A stretch of DNA of 64,000 nucleotides from Bacillus sp. UNC438CL73TsuS30 (GCF_000482325.1 NZ_KI535296.1:386854-450853); one strand, 5' to 3'; positions 51,804-60,518 are shown, counted from the stretch's first letter. Program-made: numbers and translations. The notes: generated by a model from the sequence alone, not told the origin.

Positions 51804-52283
51804 ATGAGTAAACGCGGTAAGGTGTGGCTGGCCGTCTCAGGATTGGTAAAGTATGACGAGAAATGGCTTGTAGTTAAAAAAAGATACGGTGGTTTAAAAG
51901 GGCAATGGTCTTTGCCGGCAGGCTTTGTTAATGAAGGAGAAACAGCGGATGAAGCTGTTATTCGAGAGGTCAAAGAAGAAACGGGTATTGATTGCACAGT
52001 GAAAGGTTTAATTGGGCTAAGAACCGGTGTTATAAAAGAAGAAGTAAGTGACAATATGCTTATGTTTTTACTTGAGCCGAAGGACGGTGTTCAAATTATT
52101 CATCAAGACAGCGAACTTTATGAGGCGCGATTTATGGCACCTGAAGAGCTTCTGCATGAAAAGGAAGCCTCTATTCTTTTAAGCTACCTAATAAATCAAA
52201 CGAATTCCTCTTTAATACCCTGTGAAGATGGTTTGAATCCGGGTAATCAGTTCGGATATACAGCATATAAAGTATTTTTGTAA
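51804..52283 (+). CDS. Nudix hydrolase
   Basis: 159 residues. The Nudix box runs from GFVNEGETADEAVIREV to KEETGID, with the G-x5-E-x7-REV-x-EE-x-GI pattern complete, so Mg-dependent hydrolysis of a nucleoside diphosphate derivative is expected. The substrate is unknown. The C-terminal 35 residues after the fold (PCEDGLNPGNQFGYTAYKVF) are unusual and could set specificity. TTAGGAGG precedes ATG 51804. Confidence 0.9.
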   Translation: MSKRGKVWLAVSGLVKYDEKWLVVKKRYGGLKGQWSLPAGFVNEGETADEAVIREVKEETGIDCTVKGLIGLRTGVIKEEVSDNMLMFLLEPKDGVQIIHQDSELYEARFMAPEELLHEKEASILLSYLINQTNSSLIPCEDGLNPGNQFGYTAYKVFL

Positions 52284-52439
52284 TTTTTAGAAAATTTAAG
52301 GAACCAATCGAAAATGAAAGAAAACTCCAGATGTATCCGTTTTCTTATGTTTATTTGCTTGTATTTCCTCCTTTTCTTTTTTTCATTTTCTTGATATATT
52401 ATCAGAAAATTTAGTTAATAAATAAGGAGGATGAATAGT

Positions 52440-52565
52440 ATGACTGTAAAAAATTTGGATACAAAAACATGTGATTATTGTTCTGGAAATGGTTATTTTC
52501 AACTTTTACTTGGCGGTTCTGAAACTTGTTCCTGCTGTGAGGGAACAGGGAAAAAGCAGGAGTAA
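52440..52565 (+). CDS. yuiA: YuiA-like zinc-finger mini-protein, 41 residues
   Basis: Starts ATG 52440 with AAGGAGG 9 nt upstream and ends TAA 52563-52565. The product holds CDYCSGNGYF and CSCCEGTGKK, two C-x2-C-x-G-x-G modules as in the DnaJ central zinc finger, so it likely binds one zinc. It matches B. subtilis YuiA in size and position before yuiB. Function unknown. Confidence 0.85.
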   Translation: MTVKNLDTKTCDYCSGNGYFQLLLGGSETCSCCEGTGKKQE

Positions 52566-52713
52566 ATAAATATAGCTAATTGAATTATTCGCTTCTTCGA
52601 ATCCTTCGGAGGGCTATTTTTTTGTGTGTGGCGCTAGCGCTTTTCTTTTCTATTGACTCCCTTTTGGACATTCAGTACACTTAATGTTGATGTGTCAAAA
52701 GGGGGAATTTTCA

Positions 52714-53037
52714 ATGCAAATGAGCATTGTTGTCTTAATTATCTCGATGTTATTGTTTCTAGTGTTATTTTTTGGAATAGGATTTATCCTTAATATGCTT
52801 TTAAGAATGTCTTGGATTATGGCAATTATTTATCCAATTGTCGCGATTTTAATTGTTGATAAAGTACGTTTTATTGAATATTTTACGAATAGTAAAACTG
52901 CCTTCGGACAACTCGGGCACCGGTTCAGTTCACTTGCAACTGCTGACATCTTAATTTTAGTCAGCGGGCTGGCTGGTGCTATTGTCTCAGGCATTGTCAT
53001 AAAGCTTTTAAGAAAAAATGGATACCAGATGTTCTAA
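52714..53037 (+). CDS. yuiB: YuiB-like membrane protein
   Basis: 107 residues with three strongly hydrophobic segments (about 3-25, 28-47 and 75-97). Orthologue of B. subtilis YuiB by position and size; function unknown. GGGGGAA precedes ATG 52714; an in-frame ATG ten codons earlier overlaps the site. It follows yuiA and precedes yuiC. Confidence 0.82.
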   Translation: MQMSIVVLIISMLLFLVLFFGIGFILNMLLRMSWIMAIIYPIVAILIVDKVRFIEYFTNSKTAFGQLGHRFSSLATADILILVSGLAGAIVSGIVIKLLRKNGYQMF

Positions 53038-53070
53038 GACTTTTTACCATGGTAAGGAGTCTTTTTTATT
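53036..53070 (+). terminator. Terminator of yuiB
   Basis: AGACTTTTTACC / GGTAAGGAGTCT with a small internal mismatch, followed by TTTTTT. Confidence 0.85.
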
Positions 53071-53133
53071 TACTTCTTGAATAATTCTTTTCCCCATGGG
53101 AAATGAATATTTTTTGAGGAGTGAAAAATTTTG

Positions 53134-53742
53134 ATGACTATTTTAAAAAGTTGGGCTAAGCGCTTTGTGATGACAACTCTTTTCTTATTGGCGCTTTTAG
53201 TAACCTATCAATCCCTTTCCGGAGTGAATGCCCAAACAGTATTAAATTTTGTTGATCCGTTTATTTCGTCCAGTAAAACGGCAGCAGCAACAGTCCCAAC
53301 GCTAGAAGAAGCCATTGATTGGTCTAAATATCCGAAGAAAACGGTTATTGCCACGGGTTACACTGCAGGGTTTGAGTCAACAGGAAAATATCAAGGGCAT
53401 CCTGAATATGGAATTACTTATTCGGGTGTGAAAGTGAAACGGGATTTATATTCAACCATTGCAGCAGATTTAAATGTTTTTCCAGTAGGGACCATTTTAT
53501 TTATCCCCGGCTATGGCTATGGCGTAGTAGCAGATAAAGGCGGGGCAATAAAGGGAAATGAGTTGGACCTGTATTTTAATACCGTTAAAGATGTTTATAA
53601 CCAATGGGGCAAAAAGAAATTGGATATTTATGTTGTTCAAAAAGGAAATGGAAGTCTTTCTGAACAAGAATTAACCACATTAAATGAAAAAAAGTCGATG
53701 CAAGTATTCAGGCAGCAATATATTCATTCCGAGAAAAGATAA
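53134..53742 (+). CDS. yuiC: 3D-domain cell-wall protein YuiC (putative lytic transglycosylase)
   Basis: 202 residues. An N-terminal membrane anchor or signal (about 8-33) precedes a C-terminal 3D domain with ATGYTAG, YGVVADKGGAIKGNELDLYF, where the three Asp residues (in ADKG, ELDLYF) form the active site. Related to the stationary-phase survival Sps proteins that resemble MltA lytic transglycosylases acting on peptidoglycan. GAGGAGTGA precedes ATG 53134; TTG 53131 is just upstream. Confidence 0.88.
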   Translation: MTILKSWAKRFVMTTLFLLALLVTYQSLSGVNAQTVLNFVDPFISSSKTAAATVPTLEEAIDWSKYPKKTVIATGYTAGFESTGKYQGHPEYGITYSGVKVKRDLYSTIAADLNVFPVGTILFIPGYGYGVVADKGGAIKGNELDLYFNTVKDVYNQWGKKKLDIYVVQKGNGSLSEQELTTLNEKKSMQVFRQQYIHSEKR

Positions 53743-53767
53743 AAGCAGGCAGCCGCCTGTTTTTTCT
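53742..53767 (+). terminator. Terminator of yuiC
   Basis: GCAGGC / GCCTGT-type short GC-rich stem with a 4-nt loop, followed by six T residues. Confidence 0.78.
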
Positions 53768-53879
53768 ATTTTCCAGCCTCTAGTCAAGGCGCTTTTGCTT
53801 TTCCTATTGTTTTCGATTCTCGAAAGAATTTTTCTTTTTCGTTATAATAAAGTTATAAAGATACTAAGGGGGAAAAGTC

Positions 53880-55388
53880 ATGTTTGAAATGAAAACAGAA
53901 TTTAATGAATCAAATGAACATGAAGGTTTGGTCATCGGTCTTTTTGAGCGGCCGGAAAAATTTACGGGTCTACTGGCAAGGCTTGATGAATTATTCGACG
54001 GACAGCTTAAAGAGCTTGTGAAGTCTGGAGAGATTACCGCTAAGTTTAAAAGTATTAATAAAATACATACTCTTGGAAAAATGGGTGTAAAACGAATTTG
54101 GTTTGTTGGTCTGGGTAAAGAAAAAGAACTATCCTTTGAAAAAGCGCGGGAAGTGTTCGGGAAACTTTTTAAGCAGATAAAAGCACAAAAACAGGAAGAA
54201 TTAGCTATTGTTATGGAAACGTTTACAACGGAGGGGTTGACAGCGCTGGATGCTGCTCATGCAGCCGGTGAAGCATTGGCACTAGCGACGTATGAGTTTA
54301 AAGGCTACAAACAGAAGTCAAATGAACCGGAGAAGAGTCTGGAAAATCTAACAATCTATTGTGGCTCCAATGATTTTGAAGAACTAAAAGCATCGTTAAC
54401 AGTAGGGTATGCGTTTGGAAAAGGAACTAATTCAGCCCGTACACTTGTGAACACACCAGGAAATTTGCTAACAGCTTCAGATATGGCTGATTATGCAAAG
54501 CAACTTGCCGCTAAGTATGACTTTGAAGTGGAAGTCTTAGAAAAGGCGGAAATTGAAAAGCTGGGGATGGGTGCGTTTTTAGCAGTAAATCAGGGGTCAA
54601 CAGAGCCACCGAAAATGATCGTTCTTAAATATCAAGGAAAAGAAGACTGGAATGATGTTATTGGTCTTGTCGGCAAAGGGATTACCTTTGATACCGGAGG
54701 ATATTCCATTAAAACCAAAACAGGGATTGTTGGCATGAAATCAGACATGGGCGGTGCGGCATCTGTGTTAGGAGCAATGGAGATTATTGGGGAAATAAAA
54801 CCAGAACAAAATGTTGTCGCTGTTATTCCGTCTACTGACAACATGATCAGTGGATCGGCCTTTAAGCCTGATGATGTGATTACTTCGATGAGCGGTAAGA
54901 CGATAGAGGTACTAAATACGGATGCTGAAGGTCGTTTAGTCCTAGCGGATGCTATTACATATGCCAAGCACCACGGTGCTGAATACCTTGTGGATATTGC
55001 AACCTTAACAGGGGGTGTGATTACTGCACTTGGTCTTCATACAACGGGTGCCATGACCAATCATGACTCTCTATATGAGCAGGTTTTAGAGGCATCAAAG
55101 GAATCCGGAGAACGGATTTGGCAATTGCCGCTGTTTGATACTGAAAAAGAAAGAGTACGAAACAGTAAAGTGGCTGATTTAAATAATTCACCTGGAAGTG
55201 AAGGTCATGCCCTTGTTGCAGGTGCGTTTATCGGAGAATTTGCGGAAGAAACACCATGGGTACATTTAGATATTGCAGGGACCGCAACTACCTCTAGGGA
55301 ATATGACCTTGGACCTGCAGGTGCAACGGGTGTTATGACCAGGACACTCGCTCTATTTGTTGAGCGTTTCGAGCCAATTGAAAAATAA
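53880..55388 (+). CDS. pepA: Leucyl aminopeptidase PepA (M17)
   Basis: A 502-residue cytosolic dimetal aminopeptidase. The N-terminal macro-like domain (1-170) is followed by the M17 catalytic domain with GKGITFDTGGYSIK, the signature NTDAEGRLVLADA and the metal ligands around SDMGGAA. It removes N-terminal residues during peptide turnover. GGGGGAAAAG precedes ATG 53880. Corresponds to B. subtilis YuiE. Confidence 0.94.
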   Translation: MFEMKTEFNESNEHEGLVIGLFERPEKFTGLLARLDELFDGQLKELVKSGEITAKFKSINKIHTLGKMGVKRIWFVGLGKEKELSFEKAREVFGKLFKQIKAQKQEELAIVMETFTTEGLTALDAAHAAGEALALATYEFKGYKQKSNEPEKSLENLTIYCGSNDFEELKASLTVGYAFGKGTNSARTLVNTPGNLLTASDMADYAKQLAAKYDFEVEVLEKAEIEKLGMGAFLAVNQGSTEPPKMIVLKYQGKEDWNDVIGLVGKGITFDTGGYSIKTKTGIVGMKSDMGGAASVLGAMEIIGEIKPEQNVVAVIPSTDNMISGSAFKPDDVITSMSGKTIEVLNTDAEGRLVLADAITYAKHHGAEYLVDIATLTGGVITALGLHTTGAMTNHDSLYEQVLEASKESGERIWQLPLFDTEKERVRNSKVADLNNSPGSEGHALVAGAFIGEFAEETPWVHLDIAGTATTSREYDLGPAGATGVMTRTLALFVERFEPIEK

Positions 55389-55499
55389 CTTCATCCTTCA
55401 AGCCATCTTGGGTTTTTTATGTATTTGCCCACTCAAAAACCTATCTGTTCGCATATGAAATAGTGTAGGCAAGTATATACGAAAGGGAGGTATGATGGC

Positions 55500-55736
55500 A
55501 TGTACCCTTATCGATATCCCTATCCCGTTCAAGATCAAAGATTTATCGGGTTGGGCTGGCCGTTGGCGATAGGTGGACTTGGCTTTTTAGGAGGATTATT
55601 AGGTGGAGGAATAGGCGGGTTTGCAGGAGCAGCATTAGGAAGTCGTCCGCCATGGGGCTATCCCGGATTCGGCTATCCAGGCATGGGTTACCCTGGATTT
55701 GGTTATCCAGGCATGGGCTACCCAGGATATTATTAA
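55500..55736 (+). CDS. Small Gly/Pro/Tyr-rich repeat protein
   Basis: 78 residues. An N-terminal YPYRYPYPVQ, a glycine-rich hydrophobic stretch (about 18-48) and then a tail of two GYPGFGYPGM decapeptide repeats followed by GYPGYY. GAAAGGGAGG lies 9 nt before ATG 55500 and a terminator follows, so it is a real single gene. Such compositions are typical of spore-coat or surface proteins in bacilli, but I do not recognise a named homologue. Possible membrane association through the Gly/Leu stretch. Confidence 0.75.
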   Translation: MYPYRYPYPVQDQRFIGLGWPLAIGGLGFLGGLLGGGIGGFAGAALGSRPPWGYPGFGYPGMGYPGFGYPGMGYPGYY

Positions 55737-55741
55737 ACAGA

Positions 55742-55776
55742 GTAAAAACAGCTCCAAGGGCTGTTTTTACACTTTT
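55742..55776 (+). terminator. Terminator of the Gly/Pro/Tyr-rich gene
   Basis: GTAAAAACAGC / GCTGTTTTTAC with an 8-nt loop. Confidence 0.9.
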
Positions 55777-55828
55777 TAGAAGAGCAATTTTACATTACAT
55801 AAAATAAATCTCTAGAGGAGAGGTAAAA

Positions 55829-56212
55829 ATGGTTAAAAACACATTATTAGAAGCATTAGGGATTGAAATAACCCATTTAGAGGCAGGTAAAGTAATTGCA
55901 ACGATGCCGGTGGATGAGCGTACGAAGCAGCCCGTTGGTTTACTGCATGGCGGGGCGTCTGTGGCGCTGGCAGAAACGGTTGCCAGCCTAGGTGCATATG
56001 AATTGGTTGACAAAGCGACACAAGGGGTTGTAGGTCTGGAAATAAATGCAAACCATGTACGGTCTGCCAGAGAGGGTATTGTGACAGCAGTTGCAACCGT
56101 TCTGCACCAAGGAAAAACAACAATGGTATGGGATATTAAAATCCACGATGAAAAGGAACGGCTTATTTGCGTATCCAGATGCACAATGGCGGTCATTTCC
56201 TTAAAAAAATAA
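55829..56212 (+). CDS. yuxO: Hotdog-fold acyl-CoA thioesterase YuxO
   Basis: 127 residues of the PaaI/YuxO hotdog thioesterase family. The motif PVGLLHGGASVALAETVAS contains the catalytic acidic residue (Glu in LAET) on the central helix. In related bacteria this family hydrolyses 1,4-dihydroxy-2-naphthoyl-CoA in menaquinone synthesis; the same role is likely but unproven. GAGGAGAGG precedes ATG 55829. Confidence 0.88.
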   Translation: MVKNTLLEALGIEITHLEAGKVIATMPVDERTKQPVGLLHGGASVALAETVASLGAYELVDKATQGVVGLEINANHVRSAREGIVTAVATVLHQGKTTMVWDIKIHDEKERLICVSRCTMAVISLKK

Positions 56213-56217
56213 AGTCA

Positions 56218-56250
56218 CCAAAAGGATGAGTTCTTCATCCTTTTTTCTTT
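56218..56250 (+). terminator. Terminator of yuxO
   Basis: AAAAGGATGA / TCATCCTTTT with a short loop and following T-run. Confidence 0.9.
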
Positions 56251-56292
56251 GGGTGATTTGTAGGAAAATTTAAAAAAATCACGACCATTTCA

Positions 56293-56301
56293 TGTTATAA
56301 T
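56293..56301 (+). promoter_or_regulatory. Extended -10 promoter upstream of kapD
   Basis: TGT-TATAAT with no clear -35. A second TATAAT at about 56354 lies closer to kapD, also without a well-placed -35. Confidence 0.4.
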
Positions 56302-56326
56302 AGAAAATAATAAAAAATTTCTTATA

Positions 56327-56344
56327 TGTACAATTTTTTGTACA
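56327..56344. promoter_or_regulatory. TGTACA dyad upstream of kapD
   Basis: TGTACAATTTTTTGTACA is two copies of the palindrome TGTACA around six nucleotides, between the two candidate -10 elements. It looks like an operator; the regulator is unknown. Confidence 0.45.
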
Positions 56345-56397
56345 GGTTTCTCTATATAATGTAGTAAGAAATTTGTTAGAAAAGGTGGTGAAAAAGG

Positions 56398-57015
56398 ATG
56401 GGAAAGCGGCATTGTTTATTTATTGATTTTGAATTTACCATGCCAGAAAGAAATGTCCGTATGAAGGAGTTTTATCCTGAAATTATTGAGGTTGGTATTG
56501 TTTCAGTAATAGATGATCAAATCGTTGATCAGTTTTCATCTTATGTGACCCCGCTTAAATTTCCTACGCTTTCAGATCGCTGTAAATCATTTCTACATAT
56601 TTCTCAGGATCAGGTAAACAAAGGGATTACTTTTTTTGAATTAATTCGAAAAATGGAGGAGTTCAATCAAGGGTATGAAATGACCATTGTTACTTGGGGA
56701 AATATGGACATGAAGGTGTTGCGCCATAATTGTCTTGCAGCCGGAATTCTGTTTCCATTTCATGCAGTCGAGTTAGATCTATCCATGGAGTATAAACGAT
56801 TTTTTGGTGATCAAAACCAAACGGGTCTTTGGAAGGCGGTTCAAGAGTATGGCAAGGAAGGGACAGGCAGACACCATCGTGCACTTGATGATGCACTGAC
56901 TACTTATAATATATTCAAGCTTGTTGAAAAGGATAAACGTTACTTGGAAAAACCTAAACCAACGACGATTGGGGACCGGGTTGATTTTTCAAAACTATTA
57001 AATGAATTTGCATAA
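56398..57015 (+). CDS. kapD: 3'-5' exonuclease-like KapD
   Basis: A 205-residue DEDDh exonuclease-fold protein. The catalytic acids are D10 and E12 in FIDFEFT, Asp in TWGNMD and the HHRALDDA segment. In B. subtilis kapD inhibits the KinA pathway to sporulation. AAGGTGGTG precedes ATG 56398. It is convergent with kapB, which in B. subtilis is also its neighbour. Confidence 0.92.
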   Translation: MGKRHCLFIDFEFTMPERNVRMKEFYPEIIEVGIVSVIDDQIVDQFSSYVTPLKFPTLSDRCKSFLHISQDQVNKGITFFELIRKMEEFNQGYEMTIVTWGNMDMKVLRHNCLAAGILFPFHAVELDLSMEYKRFFGDQNQTGLWKAVQEYGKEGTGRHHRALDDALTTYNIFKLVEKDKRYLEKPKPTTIGDRVDFSKLLNEFA

Positions 57016-57052
57016 AAGGCCAAATCATTCAAATTGATTTGGCCTTTTATGT
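57014..57052. terminator. Bidirectional terminator between kapD and kapB
   Basis: AAAAGGCCAAATCA / TGATTTGGCCTTTT with a 7-nt loop, T-runs on both strands. Confidence 0.92.
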
Positions 57053-57055
57053 TAT

Positions 57056-57436
57056 TTATTTAAAATAATCCTTTTCTAATGAATCTATCATTTTTAAGCT
57101 CATTTCTGCCCATTCTGAGGGATTTTCATTTAACTCTTTTTTCATTACATTAATGGCCTCTTTTAAAGAAGTTTGATACTCTGGGACTTCATCTTCAAAA
57201 TGCTTGACCATTTGCTTCGGAATATTCGCCTGCTCTCTGAAGGCGAGTGCGCGTCTTTCGTGAAAAACAAGTACATCTGCACTCTTCGGATTATGTAGGT
57301 CGCCTTGCATCGGATGTTTCTTAACCGCCAATACCCTTACTAAATAATGTTGCGGCCGTTCCTCTGTTATTTCACCAATATATTTGCCTGTTTTATAGAT
57401 CGCTGTAACACGATCGCCAATTTTAAATTCCGCCAA
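57056..57436 (-). CDS. kapB: Kinase-associated protein KapB
   Basis: 126 residues, an SH3-like N-terminal half (FKIGDRVTAIYKTGKYIGEI, YLVRVLAV) and a helical C-terminal half. In B. subtilis KapB is needed for phosphorelay input through KinB at the start of sporulation. TTG 57436 follows GGGAGGG by 6 nt; in-frame starts further upstream (to 57496) have no site. B. subtilis KapB is often called a lipoprotein, but no lipobox is visible here. Confidence 0.88.
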   Translation of the reverse strand: MAEFKIGDRVTAIYKTGKYIGEITEERPQHYLVRVLAVKKHPMQGDLHNPKSADVLVFHERRALAFREQANIPKQMVKHFEDEVPEYQTSLKEAINVMKKELNENPSEWAEMSLKMIDSLEKDYFK

Positions 57437-57539
57437 AATAAGCCCTCCCTGCTCCTTCATATCTTTCATTTTAAAAGAATTAAAAACAAAGTGCAAAAAT
57501 AGTAAATTTCGGTTAAATTAAAAAAATGGAGGGATGATA

Positions 57540-58280
57540 ATGAAAAAGAGCATAAGAATATGGACTGCATTGCTTATCATCATGTTTGTACTATCCGGAT
57601 GCGGGACAAGCAATGACAAGCATGAATCTAAATCTACAGGCAGTACATCAAGCACGGAACAAAAGGAAGGGGACAAAAAAGTGTCAAACGCCGTCTATCC
57701 TCAGCTAACAAAGGAAGTCTCTGAAAAGGAAAGATTAGTCGAAATGGAAACTTCAATGGGAAATATTAAAATAAAATTATTCCCGGAATACGCTCCAAAA
57801 GCGGTTGAAAATTTTGTGAAGCACAGTGAGAAAGGCTATTATGATGGTCTGATTTTTCATCGTGTAATTAAGAATTTCATGATACAAGGCGGAGACCCGA
57901 ACGGAAATGGAACGGGAGGAGAAAGCATCTATGGTGCACCGTTTGAAGATGAATTTTCGAATAATCTCTTTAATCTTCGCGGTGCATTGTCAATGGCTAA
58001 CTCAGGTCCGAATACGAATGGAAGCCAATTCTTTATCGTACAAAAATCTGATCTTGATCCATCCATGAAGGAGCAAATGGAAAAGATAGAGTATCCGAAG
58101 GAAATCATTGCGGCCTATGAGAAAAATGGTGGAACTCCATGGCTAGATCACCGTCACACAGTGTTTGGACAAGTCATTGAAGGAATGGATATTGTGGATA
58201 AAATTGCTGATACGCCTGTCGATGGAAAAGATAAACCAAAGAAAGATGTAGTAATTAAAAAAATTAATGTCCTAAAATAA
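57540..58280 (+). CDS. Cyclophilin-type peptidyl-prolyl isomerase, lipoprotein
   Basis: 246 residues. The lipobox LSGC (Cys about 22) makes it a surface lipoprotein; a Ser/Lys-rich linker precedes a cyclophilin domain (about 68-246) with FHRVIKNFMIQGGDP, GALSMANSGPNTNGSQFFI and HTVFGQVIEGMD. The catalytic Arg (FHRV) and Phe/Gln contacts are present, so it should isomerise Xaa-Pro bonds and may help fold exported proteins. ATG 57540 lies 6 nt after GGAGGG; ATG 57534 is too close. Confidence 0.9.
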   Translation: MKKSIRIWTALLIIMFVLSGCGTSNDKHESKSTGSTSSTEQKEGDKKVSNAVYPQLTKEVSEKERLVEMETSMGNIKIKLFPEYAPKAVENFVKHSEKGYYDGLIFHRVIKNFMIQGGDPNGNGTGGESIYGAPFEDEFSNNLFNLRGALSMANSGPNTNGSQFFIVQKSDLDPSMKEQMEKIEYPKEIIAAYEKNGGTPWLDHRHTVFGQVIEGMDIVDKIADTPVDGKDKPKKDVVIKKINVLK

Positions 58281-58361
58281 CACATGACTATAAACTTGGT
58301 TGAAGCAATTTTTATTGCTATAATGATATGAATGGATTTCCTTGATGAAAGGGAGAAGAAA

Positions 58362-58568
58362 ATGTTTCAACCACACATCTTGTCGTTATTTTTATATTTT
58401 CCGCAAGATAAATCAGAATATATTCCCGCTGTCATCACGTTTCTCATCTTCTTTATTGGAGCTGTTTTTGCAATGAAATATGTCATTGCTATTTCCAAAC
58501 GTGAAGCCAAAAAGTCAAAAGAGTTAGAAGATCGAATCATGAATCAGCATAATCAAAAGGAACAGTGA
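58362..58568 (+). CDS. Small single-pass membrane protein, unknown
   Basis: 68 residues: short N-terminal part, one membrane segment (about 25-46) and a charged C-terminal tail (SKREAKKSKELEDRIMNQHNQKEQ). I do not recognise the family. AAAGGGAGAAG precedes ATG 58362; the stop lies inside the terminator stem. It stands alone between the cyclophilin and sodC genes. Confidence 0.65.
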   Translation: MFQPHILSLFLYFPQDKSEYIPAVITFLIFFIGAVFAMKYVIAISKREAKKSKELEDRIMNQHNQKEQ

Positions 58569-58588
58569 ATCAGGCTGTTCCTTTTTCA
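58555..58588 (+). terminator. Terminator of the small membrane protein gene
   Basis: AAAGGAACAG / CTGTTCCTTT with an 8-nt loop and T-run; its 5' arm contains the last codons. Confidence 0.88.
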
Positions 58589-58653
58589 TTTATGAATAGC
58601 CCCTAGACACATTGGAGATACTATTTACAAAATGTCTATTGTGGAGGTATTAG

Positions 58654-59202
58654 ATGAAGAAATATTGGCTGATCCTTCCTTTGCTTTTACTTGCAGGATG
58701 TACCGAAGAAAATCCTAAAAAGATTGATGTTCAAATGTTTAATCCGGTTGGTGATTCCCTTGGGAAAATTACCTTGTCTGAACAAGCAAGCGGAGTAAAG
58801 ATGGAAGTAAATTTAACTGGATTAACACCAGGCGTTCATGCGATACATATTCACGATACTGGAAAATGCGAGGCTCCTGACTTTAAATCGGCGGGAGGTC
58901 ATTTTAACCCAGAAAATAAAAAACATGGACTGCTGAATCCAAATGGCGCACATGCCGGGGACATGCCCAATTTAATTGTTGGAGATGACGGGTCAGTAAA
59001 AGCAGAGCTAATGGCACCAAATGTCTCTCTAAAGGATGGAAAAAAATCTTTATTTACTAAAAAGGGCACTTCCATTGTCGTACATGCGGGAAAAGACGAC
59101 GGCATGACACAGCCGGCTGGGGACTCAGGAAAACGAGTGGCTTGCGGTGAAATTACAAAAGACAAGAAGCAAAAGGGTCAAGGTTCTCAAGATGAAAAAT
59201 AA
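58654..59202 (+). CDS. sodC: Cu/Zn superoxide dismutase lipoprotein, ligand set complete
   Basis: 182 residues. A lipobox LAGC (C16) anchors it outside the membrane. The Cu/Zn SOD fold has copper ligands H65, H67, H83 and H144 and zinc ligands H83, H91, H100 and D103, with the structural disulfide pair C72/C164. All ligands are present, unlike B. subtilis YojM, which I recall lacks copper ligands. It should dismutate extracellular superoxide. The C-terminal 20 residues are polar and charged. GGAGG precedes ATG 58654. Confidence 0.9.
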   Translation: MKKYWLILPLLLLAGCTEENPKKIDVQMFNPVGDSLGKITLSEQASGVKMEVNLTGLTPGVHAIHIHDTGKCEAPDFKSAGGHFNPENKKHGLLNPNGAHAGDMPNLIVGDDGSVKAELMAPNVSLKDGKKSLFTKKGTSIVVHAGKDDGMTQPAGDSGKRVACGEITKDKKQKGQGSQDEK

Positions 59203-59213
59203 TAAGTAAAGTT

Positions 59214-59246
59214 TGGCTTTCTCCTGCCTTGGAGAGGCCTTTTTTC
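59214..59246 (+). terminator. Terminator of sodC
   Basis: GGCTTTCTCC / GGAGAGGCC imperfect stem, followed by six T residues. Confidence 0.7.
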
Positions 59247-59336
59247 ATACCTATTGATTACTAAAACTTGATTTCTGTTCTCACTTTACTGAAAATAAAA
59301 GTCGGAGTTTATAAAGAAATTTAGGAGTGCACAGCC

Positions 59337-60518
59337 ATGCGGAATAAATTATATTATCAAGACCCGTACATTCAGGCTTTTTCATCTGCCGTTTTAAAGC
59401 AAGAAAGCGATGACTCTGGAAACTGGTATGTTGTTCTAAAGGAAACGGCTTTTTATCCAACTGGTGGCGGTCAGCCGCATGATACCGGAACAATCGGTGG
59501 AAAAGCTGTCATAAATGTAGAAGAAATCGAAGGGGAGGTTCGTCATTATCTTGAAGAGCCTTTAAAGGAAACGGATAAAGAAATACAGGGAGCAATCAAT
59601 TGGACACGCAGATTTGATCATATGCAGCAACATTCTGGGCAGCATATTTTATCAGCTGCGTTTGACCAATTGTTTCATTATCAAACCGTGGGCTTCCATT
59701 TAGGGAAGGAGTCGGTGACGATTGATTTAGAAACGGATACTTTAACGGAGGAAGAGGCCAATAGAGCTGAGGAACTAGCCAACCAAGTGATCTTAGAGAA
59801 TCGGCAAATCGAGGTAAAATGGGTGACGGAAGAAGAATTATCCTTTTACCGGCTGCGTAAAGCAACAAAAGTAAAAGAAGATATTCGCCTTGTGATTATT
59901 CCCGAATTTGATTACAATGCATGCGGCGGGACCCACCCGAATACAACGGGAGAAGTACGAGCTATCAAAATACTTGATTGGGAAAGGCAGAAGAAAAAAG
60001 TCCGCGTTCAATTTGTTTGTGGGAATCGTGTTCTTCAGCAGCTGCACGAAAAGAATAAAATTTTGATGGATCTAACTCGGCTCTTAAATGCTCCTGAGAA
60101 AGAAATGGGACAGGCTGTAATACGGCTTCTTGAAACTGGAAAAAGCCTTGAGAAATCAATTGAACAGGCCCAGGATCAGCTCTTACATTATGAGGCTAGG
60201 GAAATGCTTATAAAATATAAAGATCAAACCATCGGCGAAGTTTTTCAAAACCGTACGATTCAAGAGCTACAAAAGCTGGCGCGTTTGATTACAACCGAAA
60301 ATGGAGATTCACTTGTCTACCTGTTGTCCGAAAATGAAAACCGCTTGCAAATCGTATGTGCAAGAGGTCTTGCCAGGTCGGAAAATATGAAAACAGTTAT
60401 TGGAAAAGCTCTTGCCCTTATTAACGGAAAAGGCGGCGGCAATGACTCCTTTGCCCAGGGCGGTGGGGAAATGAAAATCTCAGGTGAACAAATGCTGCAA
60501 CACCTAGTTAATTCCTAA
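59337..60518 (+). CDS. Alanyl-tRNA editing protein AlaX (long form)
   Basis: 393 residues. The N-terminal AlaRS-like beta barrel and the editing domain carry H99-SGQ-H103 and CGGTH, the zinc-binding site that hydrolyses Ser- or Gly-tRNA(Ala). A C-terminal DHHA1 domain ends in GKGGGNDSFAQGGG, which makes it the long AlaX-L type. AGGAGTG precedes ATG 59337. It is free-standing, with no alaS next to it. Confidence 0.92.
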   Translation: MRNKLYYQDPYIQAFSSAVLKQESDDSGNWYVVLKETAFYPTGGGQPHDTGTIGGKAVINVEEIEGEVRHYLEEPLKETDKEIQGAINWTRRFDHMQQHSGQHILSAAFDQLFHYQTVGFHLGKESVTIDLETDTLTEEEANRAEELANQVILENRQIEVKWVTEEELSFYRLRKATKVKEDIRLVIIPEFDYNACGGTHPNTTGEVRAIKILDWERQKKKVRVQFVCGNRVLQQLHEKNKILMDLTRLLNAPEKEMGQAVIRLLETGKSLEKSIEQAQDQLLHYEAREMLIKYKDQTIGEVFQNRTIQELQKLARLITTENGDSLVYLLSENENRLQIVCARGLARSENMKTVIGKALALINGKGGGNDSFAQGGGEMKISGEQMLQHLVNS

